DNA from: VBAS01 sp035318985 | GTDB taxonomy: Bacteria; Bacteroidota; Bacteroidia; Chitinophagales; Chitinophagaceae | Length of the DNA: 42,409 nucleotides | Direction: 5' to 3' | NCBI GenBank assembly: GCA_035318985.1 | Contig: DATHDP010000120.1 | Location: forward strand, 1 to 42,409 | Part shown: positions 16,658-24,337 of the stretch, piece by piece | Layout: each line of letters starts with the position of its first letter | Numbering within the stretch: the first letter of the stretch is position 1 | Position numbers and translations under genes: made by a program | The notes under the pieces: generated by a model | Seen by the model: only the letters and a program-made list of their open reading frames with translations | The model's database searches: none | What the model was told of the DNA's origin: nothing

Positions 16658-17806
16658 ATGCAACAAGTTATCTCCGGCATAGATATTTTTTTACAAGATC
16701 CCGAAGTGAATAAGAATTCAAGGTTTGCCATTGTAACAAATAATGCAGCTTTTACTTCAGCCAGGATATTAAGTCGCCTGGAGTTGGTTGATAAGGGTTT
16801 TAATCTCGTCAAAATTTTTTCTCCCGAACATGGCATTTCAGTAAAAGGTGCAGATGGATCTTATCAAAAAGATGCCATTGATATCAAAACGGCCTTGCCA
16901 ATAATTAGTTTGTACGGAGATCGTTTAATACCGACTGAAGAGGATCTAAAAGATATTGATATTGTCTTATTTGATATTCCTGATGTGGGTTGCCGTTTCT
17001 ATACTTACCTGTGGACGATGACCTATGTGATGGAAGCTTGTGCAAAATATAAAAAGCCATTGATCATTTTAGACAGGCCGAATCCAATTGGTGGAAATTT
17101 GGAAATGGCTGAAGGCCCAATGTTGGATGAAACAAATTGTTCATCATTTATTGGTCGGTGGTCAATTCCTATAAGACATTGCTGCACATTAGGAGAGTTG
17201 GCAACTTATTTTTCGAAAAAGAAAATAAAAGGGCTCGATCTGAAAATAGTTCCTGTAAAAAACTGGGATAGGACTCAAACTACAAATAACTTTTACCCAA
17301 CATCCCCCGCAATACAAAATATCACAACTGCCTTAGTTTACCCCGGCATGGGATTATTAGAAGGTATTAATGTAAATGAAGGTCGCGGAACTGATAAACC
17401 TTTTCTGCAATTCGGCGCCCCATGGATAAAAGCAGAAGAGCTAAAAGTTGAATTAAAGAATAAAAAAATCGCCGGCATTGTTCTAAAACCTTGCTCTTAT
17501 GTACCTGCTGATAGTTTATATAAAAATGAAAACTGTTATGGCTTTGAATTGGATCTAACCGATGCAAATAAATTTCACCCGGTAGCCTTCGGAGTTCATC
17601 TTGTTTCTTCTTTATGTAAACTTTTTCCTCATGATGTAAAAGAGAGAGCCTATATAACCAATGTAAATCCAACTGGTGGAGGCCATCTTGATAAATTATT
17701 AGGCGTAAAAAATGCATTTGAATTACTTAGATCAAATGCATCTGTCGAAACCGATGTTTCTGATTATTGGCCGGAAGAAATAGACAATTCTCTATTATAT
17801 CATTAA
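16658..17806 (+). CDS. DUF1343 / NamZ-type exo-beta-N-acetylmuramidase family protein
   Basis: The 382-aa protein belongs to DUF1343, whose characterised member NamZ (YbbC) of Bacillus subtilis removes terminal N-acetylmuramic acid from peptidoglycan fragments. Seen motifs are FAIVTNNAA, IFSPEHG, DVGCRFYTYLWTM, LDRPNPIGG and YPGMGLLEGINVNEGRGT. Unlike many homologues it has no signal peptide: a stop codon lies in frame 33 nt upstream and the first residues are MQQVISGIDIFL. It may act in the cytoplasm during muropeptide recycling. It is divergent from the asparaginase gene. Confidence 0.88.
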   Translation: MQQVISGIDIFLQDPEVNKNSRFAIVTNNAAFTSARILSRLELVDKGFNLVKIFSPEHGISVKGADGSYQKDAIDIKTALPIISLYGDRLIPTEEDLKDIDIVLFDIPDVGCRFYTYLWTMTYVMEACAKYKKPLIILDRPNPIGGNLEMAEGPMLDETNCSSFIGRWSIPIRHCCTLGELATYFSKKKIKGLDLKIVPVKNWDRTQTTNNFYPTSPAIQNITTALVYPGMGLLEGINVNEGRGTDKPFLQFGAPWIKAEELKVELKNKKIAGIVLKPCSYVPADSLYKNENCYGFELDLTDANKFHPVAFGVHLVSSLCKLFPHDVKERAYITNVNPTGGGHLDKLLGVKNAFELLRSNASVETDVSDYWPEEIDNSLLYH

Positions 17807-17839
17807 CTAGATTTATTTCTTGTTTGTAACTTTAAAATT

Positions 17840-18655
17840 ATGTCATCACATATCATAAATACGTTTTACAATAGCACACAAACGGAAACCGATCGTTTAG
17901 GTCAGCATGTCTTTCAACTGGAGAAAATTCGTACACAGGAAATTATTCTTCGTTATTTAAAACCCTCCATGACCATTGCCGATATTGGTGGAGCAACAGG
18001 AGCTTATTCTTTCTGGCTTCATGATATGGGCCATAACGTTCATTTACTTGATGCTGCAGAGTTTCATATTGAATCAGCTATGAAAAGTTCAATAACTGAC
18101 AACAAACCACTTGCATCGATTTTATTGGGAGATGCAAGACGACTTCCTTATGATGATGAACAATTTGATCTGATCCTGTTATTCGGTCCTCTGTATCATT
18201 TGCAGGAAAAAGAAAATCGGGTAAAAAGCATTGCTGAAGCGAAAAGAGTTTTAAAAAAGGATGGAGTATTGCTAGCCGCAACCATTACAAGATATGCATC
18301 TTTGTTTGACGGGTTCTGGCAGGGATTTATTGACGACCCTGCTTTTGAAAATATAGTGAACCAGGATCTTGAAGACGGCAATCATTTTAATCCTGTCAAT
18401 CACCCAATGTATTTTACCGATGCGCATTTCCACACACAAAAAGAAATAGAAGAGGAATTTACTGCAGCCGGCTATTCTGAATTTAATTCAATAGCCATTG
18501 AAGGTTTTGGGTGGTTGACGCCGGGTTTTATGGAAAGATGGAATAATGAAGATTCAAAAAACAAGATGCTTCAATATATAAGGCTAACCGAAAATGACCC
18601 GGTAATGATCGGTATAAGTGCTCATGTGATGACAATTGCCAAAAAATCAGGCTGA
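17840..18655 (+). CDS. Class I SAM-dependent methyltransferase
   Basis: The 271-aa protein is a Rossmann-fold methyltransferase. Motif I is IADIGGATGAYSFWL (about 47-61), the acidic motif II is HLLDAAE, motif III LGDARRLPYDDEQFD (about 94-108) and motif IV LILLFGPLYHL. The aromatic FGPLYHL suggests a small-molecule substrate, but it is not identified. No partner genes point to a pathway. It lies 33 nt after NamZ on the same strand and could be read through from it. A stretch without genes follows. Confidence 0.85.
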   Translation: MSSHIINTFYNSTQTETDRLGQHVFQLEKIRTQEIILRYLKPSMTIADIGGATGAYSFWLHDMGHNVHLLDAAEFHIESAMKSSITDNKPLASILLGDARRLPYDDEQFDLILLFGPLYHLQEKENRVKSIAEAKRVLKKDGVLLAATITRYASLFDGFWQGFIDDPAFENIVNQDLEDGNHFNPVNHPMYFTDAHFHTQKEIEEEFTAAGYSEFNSIAIEGFGWLTPGFMERWNNEDSKNKMLQYIRLTENDPVMIGISAHVMTIAKKSG

Positions 18656-18703
18656 TAAAATTTTTTACAAAATCCCGTTAATCCAAATTAAATTTGCGGA
18701 CAC

Positions 18704-18735
18704 AAAAAAGGCCCTTCCGTAGAAACGGACTGGCC
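18704..18735 (-). terminator. Intrinsic terminator on the minus strand
   Basis: GGCC (18710-18713) pairs with GGCC (18732-18735), and TCCGT (18717-18721) with ACGGA (18725-18729) around AGA. The plus strand has six A residues (18704-18709) just outside the stem, which is a T6 tract on the minus strand. Neighbouring genes run on plus, so this terminator serves some other minus-strand transcript. Confidence 0.65.
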
Positions 18736-18842
18736 TCTCACGATTGCTTGCCATATGAAAATCAGTAAAAATCTTTTTTAGGCCTCTCTGCTGCTTGTCT
18801 TACTCTCAACGATTGCTTGCTTATGAAAAAATAACAGAGACG
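18705..18842 (-). ncRNA. Predicted small RNA of about 138 nt
   Basis: A minus-strand -7 element TACTTTTG (18848-18855) lies about 140 nt before the minus-strand terminator at 18704-18735, with no ORF of note between. The transcript would carry two copies of GCAAGCAATCGT and of GAGAGGCC. The -33 position is poor (TTCA). The start is approximate and the existence of the RNA is inferred. Confidence 0.4.
18740..18820. repeat. Paired direct repeats ACGATTGCTTGC and GGCCTCTC
   Basis: ACGATTGCTTGC occurs at 18740-18751 and 18809-18820, each followed after 1-3 nt by TATGAAAA. GGCCTCTC occurs at 18732-18739 and 18781-18788. The copies look like a duplicated unit with a 20-nt insertion in the second. 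Confidence 0.6.
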
Positions 18843-18967
18843 CAGATCAAAAGTATACCGCGGCTTTGTCTTACTGAAAATATATTGCTCCCCATTTTAT
18901 CATTTCAAACGGGTGAGAATTTAGGTAACTCATTGCAAGTGAAGCGTTTCCAAAAAAATATTTTATT

Positions 18968-20533
18968 ATGTCCAACAGGTTTTCTGATATATTATTTCAA
19001 TTAGTTCACTCGCTGGAAAAGTCGGAAAAACGGCATTTCAAGCTATATATAAAGAGAAGCTCGGCTAAACAGGACCTTAAGATCATACAGCTTTTTGATG
19101 CACTGGATAAGCTGCAGGAGTATGATGAAAGGTTGTTGCTGAAAAAAATGCCCGGCATTTCTAAAACTCAACTAGCCAATTTAAAAAATCATTTATACAA
19201 ACAAGTATTGGCAAGTCTTCGGTTATTAAAAACCACTGATAATATCGACTTGCAATTGAGTGAGCATCTGGATAATGCCCGCATCTTATATAATAAAGGT
19301 TTAAAAATTCATAGTCTTCGCATTTTAGAAAGAGCAAAAGAACTTGCAAGAGCGAATCAAAAGTTTAATACACTGGTTCAATTACTTTCTTTAGAAAAGA
19401 AAATTGAAACGTTGCATATTACCCGCAGCACTACTGATAAAACAAAAGAGATGGCGGAAGAGGCGTTGGAGATCAGTGGGCATATTGATAGGGTGACAAG
19501 ACTTTCCAATCTTGCTTTGCTTTTATATCGGTGGTTTGTATTGCATGGTCATGCAAGAAATGACCAGGATGAAAAAGAGCTGAATACATTTTTCAAAAAT
19601 TATTTACCAGCCGACGTTCAGAAAATAAATGGCTTTTATGAAAAACTTTATTTGTACCAGAGTTATTGCTGGTATGCTTTTATTCGCCAGGATTTTCTGA
19701 TGTATTATCGCTACAGTCAGAAATGGATCGATCTTTTTGAAGCACAGCCGGTAATGAAAGGAGTTGAAACGGGACACTATATAAAAGGAGTACATACATT
19801 ATTGAATGCCCTTTTTGATCTCCGGTATTTTGAAAGATTTGAAACCGTGCTCAAAAAATTTGAAATGTTTGCAAAGACAGATATTGCAAAACGTCATGAT
19901 AATTTCCGTACACATACTTCTATTTATATCAATACTGCCAAAATAAACTGGCACCTGATGAAAGGAAGTTTTGCAGAAGGATTGAAATTGGTGCCTTCGA
20001 TAGAAAAAAACCTAGAAGAATATGCATTGTTTGTTGACGGGCATCGCATACTTGTATTCAATTATAAAATTGCCACCCTTTATTTCGGCGCCGGCAAATA
20101 TGGAATAGCAATTGATTACTTACAAAAGATCATCAATGGGGCGGGTGATCTCCGGATAGATCTGCAGTGCTATGCCCGTTTACTTCACCTGATGGCACAT
20201 TATGAATTGGGAAATGACGAGATCATTGAATCACTCATAAAATCGGTTTACCGATATATGGCGAAAATGAAAAACCTTACGGTGGTGGAAGAAGAGATGT
20301 TTCGTTTCCTACGACAATCATTCAATGTTTCTCCAAAGAAGATAAAACCTGAGCTTGAAAAATTCCTGGATAAAATAAAGCATCTTGAAAAGAATCGTTT
20401 TGAAACAAGATCGTTTGCCTATCTCGATATCATTTCATGGGTAGAAAGTAAAGTTTACAACAAACCAATGAGTGATATAGTATTTGAGAAATACCTGAAC
20501 AGGAAAAAAAGAAATCTCGCAAAAGCCGCTTAA
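18968..20533 (+). CDS. Large helical-repeat (TPR-like) protein of unknown function
   Basis: The 521-aa protein is all-helical by eye, with no signal peptide or membrane segment. The N-terminal 90 residues resemble a charged helical domain (LEKSEKRHFKLYIKR, then QLANLKNHLYKQVLASL). Degenerate TPR-like pairs follow from about residue 110 to 440 (for example ARILYNKGLKIHSLRILERAKEL and IATLYFGAGKYGIAIDYLQKII). The C-terminus is basic. It is probably a cytoplasmic scaffold or interaction protein; similar proteins seem frequent in Chitinophagaceae, but I do not recognise a named family. It stands alone, 48 nt before the amidohydrolase gene. Confidence 0.75.
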   Translation: MSNRFSDILFQLVHSLEKSEKRHFKLYIKRSSAKQDLKIIQLFDALDKLQEYDERLLLKKMPGISKTQLANLKNHLYKQVLASLRLLKTTDNIDLQLSEHLDNARILYNKGLKIHSLRILERAKELARANQKFNTLVQLLSLEKKIETLHITRSTTDKTKEMAEEALEISGHIDRVTRLSNLALLLYRWFVLHGHARNDQDEKELNTFFKNYLPADVQKINGFYEKLYLYQSYCWYAFIRQDFLMYYRYSQKWIDLFEAQPVMKGVETGHYIKGVHTLLNALFDLRYFERFETVLKKFEMFAKTDIAKRHDNFRTHTSIYINTAKINWHLMKGSFAEGLKLVPSIEKNLEEYALFVDGHRILVFNYKIATLYFGAGKYGIAIDYLQKIINGAGDLRIDLQCYARLLHLMAHYELGNDEIIESLIKSVYRYMAKMKNLTVVEEEMFRFLRQSFNVSPKKIKPELEKFLDKIKHLEKNRFETRSFAYLDIISWVESKVYNKPMSDIVFEKYLNRKKRNLAKAA

Positions 20534-20581
20534 CAGTCAGAATTGCTTTTTAATTTTTACCTTCCTTCATATTCTTGAAAT

Positions 20582-22288
20582 ATGAAACGACTGCAATTAC
20601 TATTGATTGTTTTTTTACCTCTATTAGTTACAGCGCAGGAAAAAGTTTTTTATAATGCCCGCATTTTTACTGCCAACTCCAGTCACCCCTTTGCCGAGGC
20701 AATTGCTATAAAAGATAAAAGAGTAATCGCGGTAGGCAATTATTCTGAAGTAATGAGATCCGTTAGCACGAAAGCAGAATTGATCGATTGCAATGGTGGG
20801 TTCTTAATGCCAGGTTTTGTTGATAGCCATAATCACGGTATTAGTGGCGGCAGAGGATTGACCAAAGCAAATGTCAGTGATCAATTGATGACAATTGACG
20901 AATTGGTAGCTTATGCAAAAAGTGAACTAGAAAAGAAAGATGGAATGACTGGCGATGTGTTGGTGATCTATGGACTCAATATCAGCACCTGGTCCCAATT
21001 GGATATTATTATACAAAAGTTCAATGCAGATGTGTTTCTTTCACAGCCCATCGTATTGCGAGGTTCTGATGGTCATACCTCCTGGGCAAATAATGTGATG
21101 TTGAAACGTGCCGGGCTTGATAAAAAATTTATTCAATCACTAAAGCCCGAAGAGAAGATCTTTTACGGTATCACAAAAAATGATGAGCCAAATGGATTTG
21201 TTTCAGAAAGTGGTTATCAAAAAATTTCAAGCGTTCTCGTAGCGGAGACTGACTTCAGCAAAGCAGCTGGAAAAACCATGGAATATAATAACAGCTATGG
21301 AATCACTGCATGGCTCGATCCTGCCGTATCATCAATAAATAATTCCCGGGCGGGTTATCTTGACTGGTACAAAGACCTGATCGATCATAAAAAACTCACA
21401 GCACATATTGCGGCTTGTATCGTAGCCGATGCGGATGGGGATCCTCAAAAACAGATCACACAAATAAAAAATTTACAGAAAAAATATAATTCGGAAGATT
21501 TTTCGATCATTGGCTTTAAAATTTTTGGTGACGGAGTAATAGAACATCCCACACATACTGCGGCCTTATCATTGCCTTACACAGGCACATCATCAAAAGG
21601 TGTGCTTATGTTTGATCCAAAAAAGTTTGCACAATTTGTAATTGCAGCGGATAAACAGGATCTTTTAGTACATGTTCATGCCATCGGCGATAAAGCAGTA
21701 ACTGAAACTCTCAATGGGTTTGAAACTGTCCGTAAGATCAATGGCAATAATAAAATACCACACACTATCACACATTTACAAATTGTATTGCCTTCCGATT
21801 TTGAACGCTTTAAAAAATTAAATGTGCTAGCCTCGTACCAGCTATTATGGGCTTTTGGTGATATAACAACCATTGATATTGTGAGGCCTTATATTGATCC
21901 TTCGCTTTATAAATGGCAATATCCTGCACGTTCAATGTTACAGGCAGGAGCTATTATTTGTGGTGCCAGTGATTGGCCGGTAAGCACCGCTAATCCTTTT
22001 GAGGCTATTTATAATGCTGAAACAAGAAGAGGGCCAATGGGTGTTTTAGACAGTACTCAATGCATGCCCCGTATAGAAATGTTATATGCATATACAATTA
22101 ACGCAGCAAAGGCAATGAGAGCCGAAAAAAAAATTGGTTCACTTGAGGTCGGGAAATATGCGGATATAATTATGCTTGACAGGGATATATTAACTATAAA
22201 CCCGGAAGCAATGAGAGATACCCGTGTACTCTGGACAATGTTTGAAGGCAAGAAAGTTTATGAAGCTTCAACAAAAAAAGATTTTTGA
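20582..22288 (+). CDS. Secreted amidohydrolase family 3 (YtcJ-like) metal hydrolase
   Basis: The 568-aa protein has a signal peptide ending in TAQ (about residue 19). It is a metal-dependent amidohydrolase: the first metal motif is GFVDSHNHG (about 79-87), with a later LVHVHAIGDKAV and the final acid in GASDWPVSTANPFEAI. The terminal YADIIMLDRDIL segment closes the small beta domain. YtcJ-type enzymes act on amides or formamides of amino acids and related compounds, but the substrate is not predictable. It is followed 17 nt later by the redoxin gene, which has its own -7 element. Confidence 0.88.
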   Translation: MKRLQLLLIVFLPLLVTAQEKVFYNARIFTANSSHPFAEAIAIKDKRVIAVGNYSEVMRSVSTKAELIDCNGGFLMPGFVDSHNHGISGGRGLTKANVSDQLMTIDELVAYAKSELEKKDGMTGDVLVIYGLNISTWSQLDIIIQKFNADVFLSQPIVLRGSDGHTSWANNVMLKRAGLDKKFIQSLKPEEKIFYGITKNDEPNGFVSESGYQKISSVLVAETDFSKAAGKTMEYNNSYGITAWLDPAVSSINNSRAGYLDWYKDLIDHKKLTAHIAACIVADADGDPQKQITQIKNLQKKYNSEDFSIIGFKIFGDGVIEHPTHTAALSLPYTGTSSKGVLMFDPKKFAQFVIAADKQDLLVHVHAIGDKAVTETLNGFETVRKINGNNKIPHTITHLQIVLPSDFERFKKLNVLASYQLLWAFGDITTIDIVRPYIDPSLYKWQYPARSMLQAGAIICGASDWPVSTANPFEAIYNAETRRGPMGVLDSTQCMPRIEMLYAYTINAAKAMRAEKKIGSLEVGKYADIIMLDRDILTINPEAMRDTRVLWTMFEGKKVYEASTKKDF

Positions 22289-22293
22289 TAGAC

Positions 22294-22301
22294 TAACTTT
22301 G
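22294..22301 (+). promoter_or_regulatory. -7 promoter element of the redoxin gene
   Basis: TAACTTTG is a perfect match to the Bacteroidota -7 consensus TAnnTTTG and ends only 4 nt before the ATG at 22306. No good -33 TTTG is seen 19 nt upstream. If used, the transcript is leaderless or nearly so. Confidence 0.6.
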
Positions 22302-22305
22302 CACA

Positions 22306-22860
22306 ATGGCAAGAACTCCTTCAACAATGGTTGCACTGGGTACAAAAGCCCCTGATTTTTTACTCACCGATACGATAAACGGGAAACAATTATCGCTGGA
22401 TGATACAAAAGGCGAAACAGCCACCATGATCATGTTTATTTGCAATCATTGTCCTTTTGTAAAACATGTAAATGAGGAATTAGTAAAGTTGGGGTATGAC
22501 TATAAAAACAAAGGAGTTGGTTTTGTCGCTATCAGCTCAAATGATGTAGTAAATCATCCTAATGATTCTCCTGAATTAATGACACAGGTTGCAAAAGAAT
22601 TAAAATATCCATTTCCGTATTTATATGATGAATCACAGGAAACGGCAAAAGCATATGATGCAGCCTGCACTCCTGATTTTTTTATTTATGATAAAGATCT
22701 TAGGCTCGTTTATCGTGGACAATTGGATGATAGCCGGCCGGGAAATGAAATACCAGTATCGGGGAGAGATATTCGATATGCTCTAGATTGTTTAATAAAT
22801 AACAAACCTGTTCCACAAGAACAAAGAGCAAGTATTGGATGTAATATTAAATGGAAATAG
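22306..22860 (+). CDS. Thioredoxin-like peroxiredoxin/redoxin family protein
   Basis: The 184-aa cytoplasmic protein has the thioredoxin fold of the AhpC/TSA-redoxin type: KAPDFLLTDTINGKQLSLDD, then the active site FICNHCPFVKH with C46 and C49, a strand VGFVAISSND, and the cis-Pro region ACTPDFFIYD. The CNHC pair suggests a thiol-disulfide role rather than a one-Cys peroxidase. It is normal in length for the family common in Bacteroidota. Its substrate is unknown. Confidence 0.88.
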   Translation: MARTPSTMVALGTKAPDFLLTDTINGKQLSLDDTKGETATMIMFICNHCPFVKHVNEELVKLGYDYKNKGVGFVAISSNDVVNHPNDSPELMTQVAKELKYPFPYLYDESQETAKAYDAACTPDFFIYDKDLRLVYRGQLDDSRPGNEIPVSGRDIRYALDCLINNKPVPQEQRASIGCNIKWK

Positions 22861-22989
22861 ATTTATTATTCGTAGCTCCTCATTTAACTGTAACTATGAG
22901 ATTTTTTGCACAACCCTATAGTTGGCACTGGGTTTGGTTTTGAAACTCATAACCTTTGTTTTCTTCCTTTCATTCATAAAATATTGAAC

Positions 22990-23208
22990 ATGAAAAATCA
23001 ATCTGTTTTGAGATTAAAGATTCCCTGGGAAACTGTAAAAGAAAGAATGAAAGAGAATGACACCAAACTTACAGATGAGGATCTTGAATATATTCCCGGC
23101 AAAGAAGAAGAATTACTACACAGACTTGAGAAAAAAATGAATAGGTCCCGTGACCAGATCGTTGCTTATATTGAAAGCATTTCCTCAAATGATGATCTTG
23201 CCGGGTAA
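22990..23208 (+). CDS. CsbD-like stress protein
   Basis: A 72-aa charged, helical protein starting MKNQSVLRLKIPWETVKERM. The pattern LTDEDLEYIPGKEEELLHRL followed by a KKMNRSRDQI helix resembles the CsbD fold of general stress proteins in Bacteroidota. The ATG at 22990 was chosen; the frame extends upstream only from a TTG at 22906 into sequence with no family match. The role is unknown beyond a stress association in related proteins. Confidence 0.75.
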   Translation: MKNQSVLRLKIPWETVKERMKENDTKLTDEDLEYIPGKEEELLHRLEKKMNRSRDQIVAYIESISSNDDLAG

Positions 23209-23262
23209 ATATTTTATCAATCAAATGCCGGAATTTTAACATTTGGCTTTCGGAAGAATTGT

Positions 23263-23294
23263 TTTGACCAAATACTTTTGAATTAATATCTTGA
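23263..23294 (+). promoter_or_regulatory. Near-consensus promoter of the OmpA-like gene
   Basis: TTTG (23263-23266), 20 nt, then TATCTTGA (23287-23294) is close to TTTG-N19-TAnnTTTG, with one spacing and two base differences. The lipoprotein ATG follows at 23315, giving a short leader. Confidence 0.5.
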
Positions 23295-23314
23295 GTCACC
23301 AAAAACATTTACCA

Positions 23315-24211
23315 ATGAAATACAAATTAGTAGCCATAACAATGCTATCGTCTTTCTTTCTTTTTTCTTGCGTAAGCAGCAAAAAATTTAAAAAATCGCA
23401 ATCAGATTATGCAACGCTGCAAACACAACACACTGCACTGCAGGGGGATCTTTCAAAATGTAATGATGATAAAGCAGAACTGGGACGTCAGAAAACGGCC
23501 CTAGAAAATGATAAGGCCACTCTCAATAATCAGATCGCTGACCTTCATAAGCAGATTGATTTTTTGAAACAAACTAACACCACCGTATTAAAACAAATGG
23601 AAGACCTTTCTGTTGTATCTTCTGCACAGGCAGAAAACATCAGAAAATCCCTTGACAACATTGGGGCAAAAGATCTTTACATACAGGATCTGCAAGCATC
23701 CATGGCCCGTAAAGATTCATTGAACCTCGCATTGGTGATGAACCTGAAAGGTGCTGTGGGTAGCATGGAAGACCAGGATATAAATATTAAGGTGGAAAAA
23801 GGAGTTGTTTACATTGATATTTCAGACAAACTACTTTTCAAAAGCGGTAAATATGAAGTAACGTCCCAGGCCAAAACAGTGCTTGGTAAAGTAGCCGCGG
23901 TATTAAAAAATCAACCGGATATAGAATTTATGGTGGAAGGCCATACAGATAATGTTGCTTACCGCAATGGTGTATTGATCGACAACTGGGACCTGAGTGT
24001 GAAAAGGGCAACTTCAGTGGTAAGAATTTTACAAAAAGAATATGGTCTTGATCCCAAAAAAATCTCGGCAGCTGGACGGGGAGAATACAACCCCTTGTTT
24101 GAAAACACTACTGCAGAGAACAAAGCAGCGAACAGGAGAACAAGAATAGTGATTCTGCCACAATTAGATCAGTTTTTCCAACTATTGGAACCGAAGAAAG
24201 ATCCTTCTTAA
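23315..24211 (+). CDS. OmpA-family peptidoglycan-binding lipoprotein
   Basis: The 298-aa protein has a lipoprotein signal (hydrophobic core, then FLFSC with C19), a coiled-coil (about 25-110, with repeats of Gln/Leu/Lys), and a C-terminal OmpA domain (about 160-285) with FKSGKYEVTSQAK, VEGHTDNV, and ISAAGRGEYNP. It would anchor the outer membrane to peptidoglycan. The ATG at 23315 is chosen over an in-frame TTG at 23291 because it gives a clean signal peptide. A strong terminator follows. The single-domain form with a coiled-coil resembles OmpA-like lipoproteins of Bacteroidota. Confidence 0.9.
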   Translation: MKYKLVAITMLSSFFLFSCVSSKKFKKSQSDYATLQTQHTALQGDLSKCNDDKAELGRQKTALENDKATLNNQIADLHKQIDFLKQTNTTVLKQMEDLSVVSSAQAENIRKSLDNIGAKDLYIQDLQASMARKDSLNLALVMNLKGAVGSMEDQDINIKVEKGVVYIDISDKLLFKSGKYEVTSQAKTVLGKVAAVLKNQPDIEFMVEGHTDNVAYRNGVLIDNWDLSVKRATSVVRILQKEYGLDPKKISAAGRGEYNPLFENTTAENKAANRRTRIVILPQLDQFFQLLEPKKDPS

Positions 24212-24216
24212 AACTT

Positions 24217-24239
24217 AACCCCGCATCAGCGGGGTTTTT
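24217..24239 (+). terminator. Intrinsic terminator of the OmpA-like gene
   Basis: AACCCCGC (24217-24224) pairs with GCGGGGTT (24229-24236) around ATCA, followed by TTT. It begins 5 nt after the stop codon. Confidence 0.9.
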
Positions 24240-24271
24240 AAGTAGTAAAAGTTTTTCAGACAAATTTTTTA

Positions 24272-24297
24272 GCCGCAATGATGACGTAATTTGCGGC
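24272..24297. repeat. Hairpin upstream of the helicase gene
   Basis: GCCGCAA (24272-24278) and TTGCGGC (24291-24297) are inverted copies with a 12-nt loop. TAATTTG within it is close to the -7 promoter consensus, so promoter and hairpin may overlap. Confidence 0.5.
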
Positions 24298-24303
24298 CAT
24301 GTC

Positions 24304-24329
24304 CGCCCTTCGCAAAGCTCAGGGTGACA
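24304..24329. repeat. Probable interspersed repeat element before uvrD
   Basis: The segment with CCCTTCGCAAAGCTCAGGG (24306-24324) and the following TGACA matches the kind of short imperfect palindrome scattered through many genomes and often mistranslated as peptides such as ALRKAQGD. Only one copy is in this window, so the repeat status comes from recall. Confidence 0.5.
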
Positions 24330-24337
24330 AAAACAAA

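Larger units (their letters stand above)
18656..18967. other. 312-nt gene-free stretch with hairpin and repeats
   Basis: No protein gene was found. It holds a GC-rich hairpin oriented as a minus-strand terminator (18704-18735), two copies each of ACGATTGCTTGC and GGCCTCTC, a plus-strand TAAATTTG element (18689-18696) and a minus-strand TACTTTTG element (18848-18855). The best reading is a small minus-strand RNA. Confidence 0.5.

Noticed and set aside
18795..19004. 69-codon frame in the gene-free stretch
   Set aside because: It runs into the next gene in another frame, has no family features and crosses the repeat block.
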